From positions 6,047,001 through 6,111,000 of the forward strand of contig NZ_CP107902.1 of the NCBI RefSeq assembly GCF_036013935.1: a stretch of 64,000 nucleotides of DNA, written 5' to 3'. The notes beneath the pieces were generated by a model that worked only from the letters and a program-made list of their open reading frames with translations, made no database searches and was not told where the DNA came from. Shown here piece by piece: positions 50,939 to 60,130 of the stretch; the first letter of the stretch is position 1, and every line of letters begins with the position of its first letter. A program made the position numbers and the translations under genes. The stretch is from Streptomyces sp. NBC_00461. GTDB lineage: Bacteria; Actinomycetota; Actinomycetes; Streptomycetales; Streptomycetaceae.

Positions 50939-53377
50939 ATGGCGAGGGGGGACGGTGTGACAGGGGCTGAGAGGGGCGGGAGCGGTGCTGCCGGGGACGG
51001 GCCGCTGTTGCTCGGCGTACGGCATCACGGGCCCGGCTCGGCACGCGCGGTGCGGGCGGCGCTGGACGCGGCCCGGCCCCGGGTCGTGCTCGTCGAAGGA
51101 CCGCCCGAGGCCGACGCGTTGATCCCGCTGGCCGCCGAGGAGGACATGCGGCCGCCGGTCGCCCTCCTCGCCCACGCCGTGGACGAGCCCGGCCGGTCGG
51201 CCTTCTGGCCGCTCGCCGAGTTCTCCCCCGAGTGGGTCGCGATCCGGTGGGCCCTGCGGCACGAGGTCCCGGCACGCTTCATCGACCTGCCCGCCACGCA
51301 CACGCTGGCCTGGGGGAAGGGCGAGGGAGAGGAGCTCGGAAAGGAAACGGGCGCCGGGGGCGAGGACGACGCCGATTCGGCCGCGGACGGCGGAGCCGGC
51401 ACGGACGCCGACGTCCGAGTCGACCCGCTCGCCGTGCTCTCGGAAGCCGCCGGTCACGACGATCCCGAGCGGTGGTGGGAGGACGTCGTCGAGCACCGGG
51501 GAGCCGGCGAGGGGGACGCGTTCGCGCCGTTCGTCGTGCTCGAGGAGGCCATGGCGGCACTGCGCGAGGTGTACGGCAGCGGGGGGCATGACCGGGATCT
51601 CGTGCGGGAGGCGTACATGCGGCTCCAGGTGCGGGCCGCGCAGCGGGAGTTCGGGGACGCGGTGGCCGTCGTGTGCGGGGCCTGGCACGTGCCCGCGCTG
51701 CGGGAGAAGACGGCCGTCGCCGCGGACCGGGCGCTGCTCAAGGGACTGCCCAAGGTCAAGGCGGACATGACGTGGGTGCCATGGACGCACCGGAGGCTGT
51801 CGCGGGTCAGCGGATACGGGGCGGGGATCGACTCGCCGGGTTGGTACGGGCACCTGTTCGCCGCCCAGGACCGGCCGGTCGAGCGGTGGATGACCAAAGT
51901 GGCCGGACTGCTGCGCGAAGAGGACCGCATCGTGTCCCCGGCGCACGTCATCGAGGCGGTACGGCTGGCCGAGACGCTCGCCGCGATGCGGGGCCGCCCG
52001 TTGCCGGGACTCGGCGAGACGACCGACGCCGTGCGTGCGGTGATGTGCGAGGGCTCGGACGTGCCGCTGGCGCTGGTGCACGACCGGCTGGTCGTCGGGG
52101 ATGTGCTGGGGGAGGTCCCGCAGGCCGCGCCCGCCGTGCCGCTGCAGCGGGACCTGGACCGGATCCAGCGCAGGCTGCGGCTCAAACCGGAGGCACTGGA
52201 GCGGGAGTTGGAGCTCGATCTGCGCAAGGAGACCGACGCCGGGCGCAGCAGGTTGCTGCACCGACTTCGGCTTCTGGGCGTCGGATGGGGCGAACCGCTG
52301 GCCTCGCGGGGGAGTACGGGCACGTTCCGGGAGACGTGGCGGCTGCGCTGGGAGCCGGAGCTGTCCGTGCGGGTGGCGGAGGCCGGTGTGTGGGGTACGA
52401 CGGTGCTCGCCGCGGCGACGGCCAAGGCCGAGGCGGACGCCGTCGCCGCGCAGGCTCTGGCCGACGTCACCGGGCTCGCCGAGCGCTGCCTGCTGGCCGA
52501 ACTCCCGGCAGCACTACCCGTGGTGATGCAGGTCCTCGCGGACCGGGCGGCCCTCGACACGGACGTCGGCCACCTCGCGCAGGCCCTGCCGGCCCTGGTC
52601 CGCTCCCTGCGGTACGGCGATGTGCGCGGCACGGACACCGGGGCGCTGGTGGGGGTCGCGGCGGGTCTCGCCGAGCGGATATTCGTCGGCCTGCCGCCGG
52701 CCTGTGCGGCCCTGGACGCGGATGCGGCCGAGGAGATGCGACGCCATGTGGACGCGGTGCACGGGGCGGTGGGGCTCCTGGGCGAGGCGCCCGCGCCCGA
52801 ACACCGCGATCTGCGTGGCCGCTGGCACTCGGTCCTGCGCGTGCTGTCCGTCCGGGACACCGTGCCCGGTGTGGTCCGGGGACGGGCCGTGCGGTTGCTG
52901 CTGGACGACGGGGAGTTGGGGCAGGACGACGCGGCGCGGCTCATGGGGCTCGTGCTCTCACCGGGGACGCCGCCGGGGGATGCGGCCGCGTGGATCGAGG
53001 GCTTCGTCGGCGGAGGGTCCGGTGGCGGGATGCTCCTCGTCCACGACGAGCGGCTGCTCGGGCTGGTGGACGCCTGGCTGACCGGGGTGCCGGCGGGGGC
53101 GTTCACGGACGTACTGCCCCTGCTGCGGCGGACGTTCTCGGTGTATGAGCCGGGCGTGCGCAGGACGCTGGGCGAACTGGTCCGGCGTGGACCGGGGGAG
53201 CGGGGGAGTGTGACAGCCGCCGGCTCCGGCATACCCGGCTTCGCGGCCGACCTTGACCTCGGGCGCGCGGAGGCCGTGCTGCCGGTGGTCCGGCTGCTGC
53301 TCGGCATCGCGGAACCCGGTGGCCCGAGGGGATCGGAAGAGCACGTCGACAACGACCTTGCGGGGGTGGCGGTATGA
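50939..53377 (+). CDS. DUF5682-family protein with TraB/TIKI-like motifs
   Basis: An 812-residue protein. The N-terminal third carries GVRHHGPGS (26-34), VLVEGPPEAD (50-59), a mid-domain FIDLP and VCGAWHVPAL (about 245-253). These GxxH, EGP and GxWH blocks are those of the TraB/TIKI/ChaN-like fold, in which they bind metal and in some members give protease activity; applying this to DUF5682 is inference. The remaining about 500 residues are largely helical. ATG 50939 is used; ATG 50843 and GTG 50957 (with a strong GAGGGGGG site) are alternatives. Its stop overlaps a micro-ORF by ATGA. Confidence 0.75.
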   Translation: MARGDGVTGAERGGSGAAGDGPLLLGVRHHGPGSARAVRAALDAARPRVVLVEGPPEADALIPLAAEEDMRPPVALLAHAVDEPGRSAFWPLAEFSPEWVAIRWALRHEVPARFIDLPATHTLAWGKGEGEELGKETGAGGEDDADSAADGGAGTDADVRVDPLAVLSEAAGHDDPERWWEDVVEHRGAGEGDAFAPFVVLEEAMAALREVYGSGGHDRDLVREAYMRLQVRAAQREFGDAVAVVCGAWHVPALREKTAVAADRALLKGLPKVKADMTWVPWTHRRLSRVSGYGAGIDSPGWYGHLFAAQDRPVERWMTKVAGLLREEDRIVSPAHVIEAVRLAETLAAMRGRPLPGLGETTDAVRAVMCEGSDVPLALVHDRLVVGDVLGEVPQAAPAVPLQRDLDRIQRRLRLKPEALERELELDLRKETDAGRSRLLHRLRLLGVGWGEPLASRGSTGTFRETWRLRWEPELSVRVAEAGVWGTTVLAAATAKAEADAVAAQALADVTGLAERCLLAELPAALPVVMQVLADRAALDTDVGHLAQALPALVRSLRYGDVRGTDTGALVGVAAGLAERIFVGLPPACAALDADAAEEMRRHVDAVHGAVGLLGEAPAPEHRDLRGRWHSVLRVLSVRDTVPGVVRGRAVRLLLDDGELGQDDAARLMGLVLSPGTPPGDAAAWIEGFVGGGSGGGMLLVHDERLLGLVDAWLTGVPAGAFTDVLPLLRRTFSVYEPGVRRTLGELVRRGPGERGSVTAAGSGIPGFAADLDLGRAEAVLPVVRLLLGIAEPGGPRGSEEHVDNDLAGVAV

Positions 53378-53583
53378 CAAAGGACCGACTGGCAACGGAT
53401 CGACTGGCAACGGACCGACTGCCACAGGGCCGACTGACGGAATCGCGAAAGGACATCGTCGCGACGGCCGCCGGCAGGAATGGCGACAGGTACGTGGGGG
53501 GAGCCAAGGACCGCCGCCCCACAGCGGTCGCCGTCGCCGTCATGCCGCTCTGGGACCGCCCCCGCGCGGGGGCGTGCCGATGA
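53374..53583 (+). CDS. Micro-ORF bridging DUF5682 and VWA genes
   Basis: A 69-codon ORF that overlaps the upstream stop and the downstream start by ATGA at both ends, so it would couple translation of DUF5682 to VWA across a 200-bp gap. The product is basic, starts MTKDRLATDRLATDRL from a 15-bp tandem DNA repeat (53381-53440), and resembles no known protein. It may be a real small protein or only a ribosome-bridging device. Confidence 0.45.
   Translation: MTKDRLATDRLATDRLPQGRLTESRKDIVATAAGRNGDRYVGGAKDRRPTAVAVAVMPLWDRPRAGACR
53381..53440 (+). repeat. 15-bp tandem repeat
   Basis: Four degrading copies of a GACCGACTGGCAACG unit at the start of the bridging micro-ORF. Confidence 0.65.
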
Positions 53584-54746
53584 CCACCGAGGCGATGGAT
53601 CCGGCGCGGGAGCGGCTGCGGCGCTGGCGGCTCGTGCTCGGGGGCGACGCGGCCGACGGCACGGGTTGCGCACTGTCGGGGCGGGACGCCCAGATGGACG
53701 GGGCGTTGGCCGCGCTGTACGGAAGGGCGGACAAGCAGGGACAGACAGGGCGGGACCGTTCGGCGGGGCTCGGGGCGTCGGCGCCGTCCGTGGCCCGCTG
53801 GCTCGGGGACATCCGGACGTACTTCCCCTCCTCCGTCGTCCAGGTCATGCAGCGTGATGCCATCGACCGGCTCGGGCTGTCCACGCTGCTGCTGGAGCCG
53901 GAGATGCTGGAGGCGGTGGAGGCCGACGTACACCTCGTCGGCACCCTGCTCTCCCTCAACAAGGCCATGCCCGAGACGACGAAGGAGACGGCACGGGCCG
54001 TCGTGCGCAAGGTCGTCGAGGACCTGGAGAAGCGGCTTGCCGCACGCACTCGGGCCACCCTCACCGGCGCCCTCGACCGCAGTGCCCGGATCAACCGGCC
54101 GCGCCACCACGACATCGACTGGAACCGCACCATCGCGGCCAACCTCAAGCACTACCTGCCCGAGTACCGAACGATCGTGCCCGAGCGGCTCATCGGGTAC
54201 GGACGGGCGTCCCAGTCCACGAAGAAGGAGGTCATCCTCTGTATCGACCAGTCGGGATCCATGGCGGCATCGGTCGTGTACGCATCGGTGTTCGGAGCGG
54301 TGCTCGCCTCGATGCGGACGATCTCCACGCGACTCGTCGTCTTCGACACGGCGGTCGTCGACCTCACCGACCAGCTCGACGACCCGGTGGACGTGCTGTT
54401 CGGCACACAGCTGGGCGGCGGTACGGACATCAACCGGGCGCTCGCCTACTGCCAGTCGCAGATCACCCGGCCCGCGGAGACGGTGGTCGTGCTCATCAGC
54501 GATCTCTACGAGGGCGGGATACGGAACGAGATGCTCAAGCGGGTCGCCGCGATGAAAGCGTCGGGAGTGCAGTTCGTGACGTTGCTCGCGCTCTCGGACG
54601 AAGGGGCGCCCGCCTACGACCGGGAGCACGCGGCCGCGCTCGCCGCGCTGGGGGCACCGGCGTTCGCCTGCACACCCGATCTCTTCCCGGAGGTGATGGC
54701 GGCGGCGATCGAGAAGCGGCCGCTGCCGATACCGGACACGGCATGA
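53580..54746 (+). CDS. VWA-domain protein (MoxR partner)
   Basis: A 388-residue protein. The N-terminal about 210 residues are helical. The von Willebrand A domain (about 215-380) has a complete MIDAS: DQSGS (223-227), the Thr in LGGGTDIN and the Asp in LISDLYEGG. It should bind Mg2+ or Mn2+ and engage a client or the MoxR ATPase. No signal peptide, so cytoplasmic. ATG 53580 overlaps the micro-ORF stop. Last large gene of the plus-strand half of the block. Confidence 0.87.
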   Translation: MTTEAMDPARERLRRWRLVLGGDAADGTGCALSGRDAQMDGALAALYGRADKQGQTGRDRSAGLGASAPSVARWLGDIRTYFPSSVVQVMQRDAIDRLGLSTLLLEPEMLEAVEADVHLVGTLLSLNKAMPETTKETARAVVRKVVEDLEKRLAARTRATLTGALDRSARINRPRHHDIDWNRTIAANLKHYLPEYRTIVPERLIGYGRASQSTKKEVILCIDQSGSMAASVVYASVFGAVLASMRTISTRLVVFDTAVVDLTDQLDDPVDVLFGTQLGGGTDINRALAYCQSQITRPAETVVVLISDLYEGGIRNEMLKRVAAMKASGVQFVTLLALSDEGAPAYDREHAAALAALGAPAFACTPDLFPEVMAAAIEKRPLPIPDTA

Positions 54747-54838
54747 GTGGGCACGGCTTGAGCGACCACGGCATGGGCGGACACGGCATGGGCGGACACA
54801 GGGTGCGCGTCGGCACCGCGTGCGCCGGCGCAGCATGA
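54743..54838 (+). CDS. Gly/His/Met-rich micro-ORF after VWA
   Basis: A 31-codon ORF whose ATG overlaps the VWA stop (ATGA). The product begins MSGHGLSDHGMGGHGMGGH, from a 15-bp tandem DNA repeat, and could bind metal. Coding status is uncertain; only position and overlap support it. Confidence 0.3.
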   Translation: MSGHGLSDHGMGGHGMGGHRVRVGTACAGAA

Positions 54839-55038
54839 CGATCGGCCGGGCAGCGGGCGTTCGCTGACGATTTGTCGACCCGTCACCGTCCGAATCCGAC
54901 CAGCAAAACGGACATGGCTACCCATCGGTAACAGGGGGCTTGCGCAACCTCGGGAGTGCCGTGCGAGGATCGACGCCTCATCAGCGGTGCGCCGCGCTCG
55001 GCTCACCCGTGCCGCGTCGCGCCGACTCGTGGCCCGTT

Positions 55039-56157
55039 ATGCCTCGGCATGTGCAATCCGTTCCGCCGCACGGAGGACCCGCCCCCTTGACCTGGCCAGC
55101 AGCGTTGCCCGGTGCCGCTCTGCGCGTGATGCGCACGGCGGCCGGACGGCGTGCGCTGCAAGTGGTCGTGCTGGTGGGCGGGTTGCTCGCGCTCGGGTTC
55201 CTCTGCGGGGAACAGGCACACGCCGCTGAGGAGGTGCCGGCTGCCGTCACCTCGTCCGAGGTCGCGCCGGCCGCCTCGGCGGACGGCGTCGGGTCGTTGA
55301 CGAGCGGTGCGGCCACCACGGCCACCACGGTGACCACGGCCGGCCGACTGGCGGACACGGCGGCCGGACCTGAGGTGCGCTCCGCGCCGCTCGCCACCGA
55401 GCCAAAGGCCCACACTCCGGCCGAGCCGTTCCCGGACACTCCGGCCCAGCCCAAGCCCGCCTCCACCACTTCCCCCATCCCCACCTCCACCACCGCGGCC
55501 TCCCTCACCTCCACCTCCACTTCGAACTCCGCGCGTTCGCCCGCAGAGCCCTCCGTCCAGCTCGTGAAGTCCGTGGCCGACGGTGTCGAGCGGCCGGTCG
55601 GTGGACTGGCGGAGGTCGTGCACGCCGGGCTGGGTGAAGTGACGGCGCAGATACCGCCGTTGTCATCGTTGCCCGCGCTGCCCGGGGCGCCGTCGCTGCC
55701 GAGCCTGCCGTCCCTGCGTTCGCTGGCCCGTTTCCCTGCGCAGCCGGGCCGGATACTTCCCGTGCCGTTCACGCACGTGCCGCAGTCCGGTGCCGCGGGC
55801 TCGGTGACCGAGGGGGCCGTCGACGACAGGCGCTCCGCTGCGGCGGGCGCGAGCGGCACGGCGTTCGGGCCACGGCTCACCGTCGGAGTCACCGCGGCCG
55901 GTGCCACCGCACACGGCGACCGGCAGCGGGCCGCCGGTGCCGGTCACGCCCCGGCCCGTCAGGCGCCCGACGGCGACCCGACCGGCGCGCTGGGCAACCA
56001 GTGCGCCGTGAACAACGGCGCGTCGAGGCACGGTGACGCACACGCCGTCGCCCTGAACCACCGGGCGCCTCTGCGGCTCGTGCCCGGCGCCGCCGCTCAC
56101 GCGGACGCGGCCGGCACCCGGGACAGGCACCGGGACATCCCCGTCTTCCCCGGCTAG
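55039..56157 (+). CDS. Secreted Thr/Pro/Ser-rich protein of unknown function
   Basis: A 372-residue exported protein. After a polar N-terminus, one hydrophobic segment (about 42-62, ALQVVVLVGGLLALGFLCGEQAHA) serves as signal peptide. The mature part is Thr/Pro/Ser/Ala-rich with no recognised domain; a short LPALPGAPSLPSLPSLRSLA stretch is repetitive. A single CAVNNG near the end holds one Cys. ATG 55039 is chosen (MPRHVQS); TTG 54940 is in frame. Downstream is another secreted repeat protein, separated by 257 bp. Confidence 0.65.
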   Translation: MPRHVQSVPPHGGPAPLTWPAALPGAALRVMRTAAGRRALQVVVLVGGLLALGFLCGEQAHAAEEVPAAVTSSEVAPAASADGVGSLTSGAATTATTVTTAGRLADTAAGPEVRSAPLATEPKAHTPAEPFPDTPAQPKPASTTSPIPTSTTAASLTSTSTSNSARSPAEPSVQLVKSVADGVERPVGGLAEVVHAGLGEVTAQIPPLSSLPALPGAPSLPSLPSLRSLARFPAQPGRILPVPFTHVPQSGAAGSVTEGAVDDRRSAAAGASGTAFGPRLTVGVTAAGATAHGDRQRAAGAGHAPARQAPDGDPTGALGNQCAVNNGASRHGDAHAVALNHRAPLRLVPGAAAHADAAGTRDRHRDIPVFPG

Positions 56158-56414
56158 AGCAGACCCTTCCCCCGCCACAGACCTGCCGCGCGGGGGCGGA
56201 ACAGGTCTGCCCGCCCGTCCGGACCCCTCTCCGTTCTCCGGTCTCCGGACGGAAGCCGCCGACTTCGCTGGTCACCGGTCCCGATTGCCCGGACCGCGAC
56301 CGCGAACGGCGCCGGAAATGCCCCAAGCCTTTCGAAGAAGCACCGGAACGCTCTGGACCTCCCCGAGGTCGCGGAGAGCCGGCGTTTCCAGGGATCTAAG
56401 GATCTGACGCACGC

Positions 56415-58337
56415 ATGAACAAGAACATCCGTCGCTCCATCGTCATAGCCGCCGGAGTCACCGGCGCGTGGGCGCTCGGCTCCGCCGTCGCCAGCGCCGA
56501 CGAACTGCCCGCCTCCTCCCTGTCGGTGTCCGACGCGACCTCCGACGCCGACGCCGACAGCACGCTCGGCACCGTCACGGGCGCGCTCACCGACACGGTC
56601 GACGGCGTCGTCACCACCGTCCAGGACGCGGCCGTCCAAGACACCACGGCCAAGGCAACCTCCCCGGTCACCGACGCCGACACCGTCACCGGAACCGTCG
56701 GCAGCGCCGAGAGGACGACGCCCGGCGGCACCGTCGAGCAGGCCCGCAAGTACGTCGACGCCAAGGTCTCCGTCCCCCAGGCGGCCAACAACGCGTCCAA
56801 GGTCCGCGGCGCCGCCGCCATCCAGGGCGCCAAGGCCGCTCGCGCCGCCCAGACCCACGCGCAGGCCACAGCCCGGACCACCGTCTCCGACACGACCACC
56901 CCCATCCGGGGCGAGGTCGACTACCTCTTCGGCCCCCTCGCCGCCTTCGCACCGGAGCTGGAGCAGGCCCTCGCGGCCGCCCAGACGAAGCTCCAGGCCG
57001 TACAGTCGGCGACCCGCACCACGGACGCCGTCCACAGCACCGCGCGGACCGCGACGAGCCGAGCCCGGGGCCGCGCCACCGATGTGACCGCCACCACGCA
57101 GGGCGAGGCCGGTGCCGTCAGCGGCGCCGCCCGGGCCACCGTCTCCGCCGTCCCGAGCCAGGTCACGGGCACGATCGGCGGGGTTGAGCAGAAGGTCCTC
57201 GGCACCGTCAGGAGCGTGCCCGGCACGGTCACGCCGATCGCCGACGAGACGGTCGCGGCCGCAGTCCCACCGCTCGCGACCAGTGCCGTGCACGGCGTGA
57301 CGCCGGTGGCCGGCCAGGCGGTCACAGGCGTCGTCCCGGTCGCCGGGCAGGCCCTCGCCGGGGTCGTTCCCGTCGCCGCTCACGCGGTGGACGGCGTGGT
57401 GCCGGTCGCCACCGGCGCCGTGTACGGCGTGACGCCGGTGGCCGGCGGTGCGGTGTCAGGGGTCGCGCAGACAGCCGGGCACGCGGTCGGCACGGCGACG
57501 GCGCTGGCGTACGGGGCGGTGGCCGACGTACAGCCGGTCGCGGCCGGTGGCGTCCAGGGCGTGCGGCCGGTCGCCGCCGACGCCGTGCAGGGCGTGACGC
57601 CCGTCGCGGGCGGTGCGGTCTCCGGTGTGCGGTCGGTGTCCGGCGGTGCGGTGGACGGAGCGGTGCCGGTCGCGGGCGGGGCCGTCGCGAACGTGCCGCC
57701 GTACGCCACCGGTCTGGTCGGTCAGGTCCTCGACGACGCCACGGGAACCGTGCTGCCGCCCGTCGCGCACACCGCCGTGGACGGCGTGCTGCCGGTCGCC
57801 GGACAGGCCGTGACGGACACGGGCGGGCTGGCGTACGGCGTCGTGGGTGACGTCCGGCCGTTCGTCGGCGGGGTCGCCGAGGCCGCGGTGCCGCTCGCGT
57901 ACGGCGTGGCCGGTGACGGGACCGAGCTGGCGTACGGCGTCGCGGGCCAGGTGCCGCAGTTCGCGCAGGGGGTCACCGGTGCCGTACAGCCCGTCGTGGA
58001 CACCGTCACCGAGACCGTCCGCCCGGTCGTGGGGGGCGTCGCCGGCGGCGCGACGACACTCGCGTACGGCGTCGCGGGCGACGTCACCCCCTTCACGTAC
58101 GGCGTCGTCGGCGACGTCGACCCGTTCGCCCACGGTGTCGTGGGCCGGGTCGCACCTTTCGACGACGACCTGACCGGCACCGTCCGCTCCACCGCCGGCC
58201 CGCTCGCAGGCCACGCCCTCACCGGCGTCGAGGGCGTCGCCGGCTCGCTCACGCCGGGCTACGCGCACCACGTGATGAACGCACAGGACGTGAGGGACGT
58301 GCAGAACATGCAGTACGGCACCCCGTACAGCATCTGA
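56415..58337 (+). CDS. Secreted elastin-like repeat protein
   Basis: A 640-residue exported protein. The signal peptide (about 1-29) ends SAVASADE. Residues about 30-280 are Ala/Thr-rich with helical stretches. Residues about 285-600 are many imperfect 11-13-residue repeats of the form AVxGVxPVAGG or LAYGVxGDVxPF. The Val/Pro/Gly/Ala composition recalls elastin. No enzyme motif or anchor signal. ATG 56415 (MNKNIRRS) follows AAGGA. A terminator-like hairpin lies at 58532. Function unknown; spore or hyphal surface material is a guess. Confidence 0.72.
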   Translation: MNKNIRRSIVIAAGVTGAWALGSAVASADELPASSLSVSDATSDADADSTLGTVTGALTDTVDGVVTTVQDAAVQDTTAKATSPVTDADTVTGTVGSAERTTPGGTVEQARKYVDAKVSVPQAANNASKVRGAAAIQGAKAARAAQTHAQATARTTVSDTTTPIRGEVDYLFGPLAAFAPELEQALAAAQTKLQAVQSATRTTDAVHSTARTATSRARGRATDVTATTQGEAGAVSGAARATVSAVPSQVTGTIGGVEQKVLGTVRSVPGTVTPIADETVAAAVPPLATSAVHGVTPVAGQAVTGVVPVAGQALAGVVPVAAHAVDGVVPVATGAVYGVTPVAGGAVSGVAQTAGHAVGTATALAYGAVADVQPVAAGGVQGVRPVAADAVQGVTPVAGGAVSGVRSVSGGAVDGAVPVAGGAVANVPPYATGLVGQVLDDATGTVLPPVAHTAVDGVLPVAGQAVTDTGGLAYGVVGDVRPFVGGVAEAAVPLAYGVAGDGTELAYGVAGQVPQFAQGVTGAVQPVVDTVTETVRPVVGGVAGGATTLAYGVAGDVTPFTYGVVGDVDPFAHGVVGRVAPFDDDLTGTVRSTAGPLAGHALTGVEGVAGSLTPGYAHHVMNAQDVRDVQNMQYGTPYSI

Positions 58338-58531
58338 TCGCCCGCCATCGGCGGCGCACGCGCTCAGTGCGCCGCACGACCGACTCCGCGAGGTCGAAGG
58401 TCCCGGACGGCCGAATGCCGTCGGTCTCGTCCGACCGAAATCCCGCGGAACGGGCCGGCCGGTCCCCATTGGGGTGGGGATCGTGCTCGCCCACAGCCCT
58501 CTGAGCGGCCCGTTCGGGTCCTCGGGGGTGT

Positions 58532-58576
58532 GAAAGGGGCCTCACCGGGTCAACCCCAGCCCGGTGAGGCCCTTTC
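58532..58576 (+). terminator. Intrinsic terminator
   Basis: GAAAGGG-CCTCACCGGG pairs with CCCGGTGAGG-CCCTTTC, with one bulged G and a 10-nt loop. It lies about 195 bp after the elastin-like gene. Confidence 0.75.
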
Positions 58577-58587
58577 CGTGCCCCCGC

Positions 58588-58670
58588 CCTGCCCCCGTCC
58601 TGCCCCCGTCCTGCCCCGGTCCTGTCCCCGTCCTGCCCCGGTCCTGTCCCCGTCCCGTCGCCCGTCCTGT
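58588..58670 (+). repeat. 11-bp C-rich minisatellite
   Basis: About seven copies of CCTGCCCCCGT / CCTGTCCCCGT in tandem. The purine strand is G-rich and could form unusual structure. Confidence 0.8.
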
Positions 58671-58732
58671 CCCCGCCCCTTACCCCTCAGGGGCCTCACA
58701 TTCGGCACGCCGTGCCAGTGAGCGCGGCATCA

Positions 58733-58748
58733 TGTGACAGGTATCACC
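58733..58748 (+). promoter_or_regulatory. Crp-like site upstream of sucCD
   Basis: TGTGA-CAGGTA-TCACC fits the CRP family palindrome (TGTGA-N6-TCACA) with one mismatch. It is 182 bp before the sucC start, so a direct effect is uncertain. Confidence 0.4.
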
Positions 58749-58929
58749 GCTCAGGTGTGACGCTCGATTTAGGGGCCTCCTGCAAGCAGCGATAACCTGC
58801 GAGACGGACATGCCGCGCGCTCGGTCACCGTGTGCGCCCCCCTTGTGACACATGCGGACGTCACGTTGCCCTTCGCGGCACGCCCACGCATCCAACGAAC
58901 CGCGAGATCACTGATAGGGACGGAAGCGC

Positions 58930-60108
58930 GTGGACCTGTTCGAGTACCAGGCGAGGGACCTCTTCGCCAAGCACGATGTACCGGTGCTGGCCGGTGAAGT
59001 CATCGACACGCCTGAGGCGGCCCGCGCAGCCACCGAGCGCCTCGGTGGCAAGTCTGTCGTCAAGGCCCAGGTGAAGGTCGGCGGCCGCGGCAAGGCCGGT
59101 GGCGTGAAGCTCGCCGCCACCACCGACGAGGCGGTCGAGCACGCGACCAACATCCTCGGCATGGACATCAAGGGCCACACGGTCCACAAGGTGATGATCG
59201 CCGAGACGGCCCCGGAGATCCTGGAGGAGTACTACGTCTCCTTCCTCCTCGACCGTGCCAACCGCACCTTCCTCTCCATCGCGTCCGTCGAGGGCGGCAT
59301 GGAGATCGAGGAGGTGGCGGAGACCCGCCCCGAGGCCGTCGCCAAGACGCCGATCGACGCCAACGTGGGTGTGACCCCCGAGGTCGCCCGCCAGATCGTC
59401 GAGGCCGCGAACTTCCCGGCCGAGGTCGCCGACAAGGTCGCGAACGTCCTGGTCACCCTGTGGAAGACCTTCGTCGAGGAGGACGCTCTCCTCGTCGAGG
59501 TCAACCCGCTGGCCAAGGTCGCCTCCGGCGACGTCATCGCCCTGGACGGCAAGGTCTCCCTGGACGAGAACGCCGAGTTCCGTCAGCCGGAGCACGAGGC
59601 CCTCCAGGACAAGGACTCCGCGAACCCGCTGGAGGCCGCCGCCAAGGAGAAGAACCTCAACTACGTCAAGCTCGACGGCGAGGTCGGCATCATCGGCAAC
59701 GGCGCGGGTCTCGTCATGAGCACCCTGGACGTCGTCGCGTACGCCGGTGAGGCGCACGGTGGCGTCAAGCCCGCCAACTTCCTCGACATCGGCGGCGGCG
59801 CCTCCGCGGCCGTCATGGCGAACGGCCTGGAGATCATCCTTGGCGACCCGGACGTCAAGTCCGTGTTCGTCAACGTCTTCGGCGGCATCACCGCGTGCGA
59901 CGAGGTCGCCAACGGCATCGTGCAGGCGCTGCAGCTGCTCGCGGACAAGGGCGAGGAAGTCACCAAGCCCCTCGTCGTCCGTCTGGACGGCAACAACGCC
60001 GAGCTGGGTCGCAAGATCCTCTCCGACGCCAACCACCCGCTGGTGCAGCGCGTGGACACCATGGACGGCGCGGCCGACAAGGCCGCCGAGCTCGCGGCTG
60101 CGAAGTAA
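58930..60108 (+). CDS. sucC: Succinyl-CoA synthetase beta subunit
   Basis: A 392-residue ADP-forming subunit. It begins with [18 protein letters not shown], has the ATP-grasp domain ([19 protein letters not shown]) and the C-terminal CoA-ligase part with [14 protein letters not shown] and [15 protein letters not shown]. With SucD it converts succinyl-CoA to succinate with nucleotide phosphorylation in the TCA cycle. GTG start with AGGGACGG upstream. 22 bp separate it from sucD; they form an operon. Confidence 0.97.
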   Translation: MDLFEYQARDLFAKHDVPVLAGEVIDTPEAARAATERLGGKSVVKAQVKVGGRGKAGGVKLAATTDEAVEHATNILGMDIKGHTVHKVMIAETAPEILEEYYVSFLLDRANRTFLSIASVEGGMEIEEVAETRPEAVAKTPIDANVGVTPEVARQIVEAANFPAEVADKVANVLVTLWKTFVEEDALLVEVNPLAKVASGDVIALDGKVSLDENAEFRQPEHEALQDKDSANPLEAAAKEKNLNYVKLDGEVGIIGNGAGLVMSTLDVVAYAGEAHGGVKPANFLDIGGGASAAVMANGLEIILGDPDVKSVFVNVFGGITACDEVANGIVQALQLLADKGEEVTKPLVVRLDGNNAELGRKILSDANHPLVQRVDTMDGAADKAAELAAAK

Positions 60109-60130
60109 GGGAAGAGGGACAGACACAGCC

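Larger units (their letters stand above)
58338..58929. other. 592-bp intergenic region before sucC
   Basis: No gene seen. It holds a terminator hairpin (58532-58576), an 11-bp C-rich tandem repeat (58588-58670), a Crp-like site (58733-58748) and the sucCD promoter region. GTGAC-N10-GTCAC at about 58844-58863 is another inverted repeat. Confidence 0.6.
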
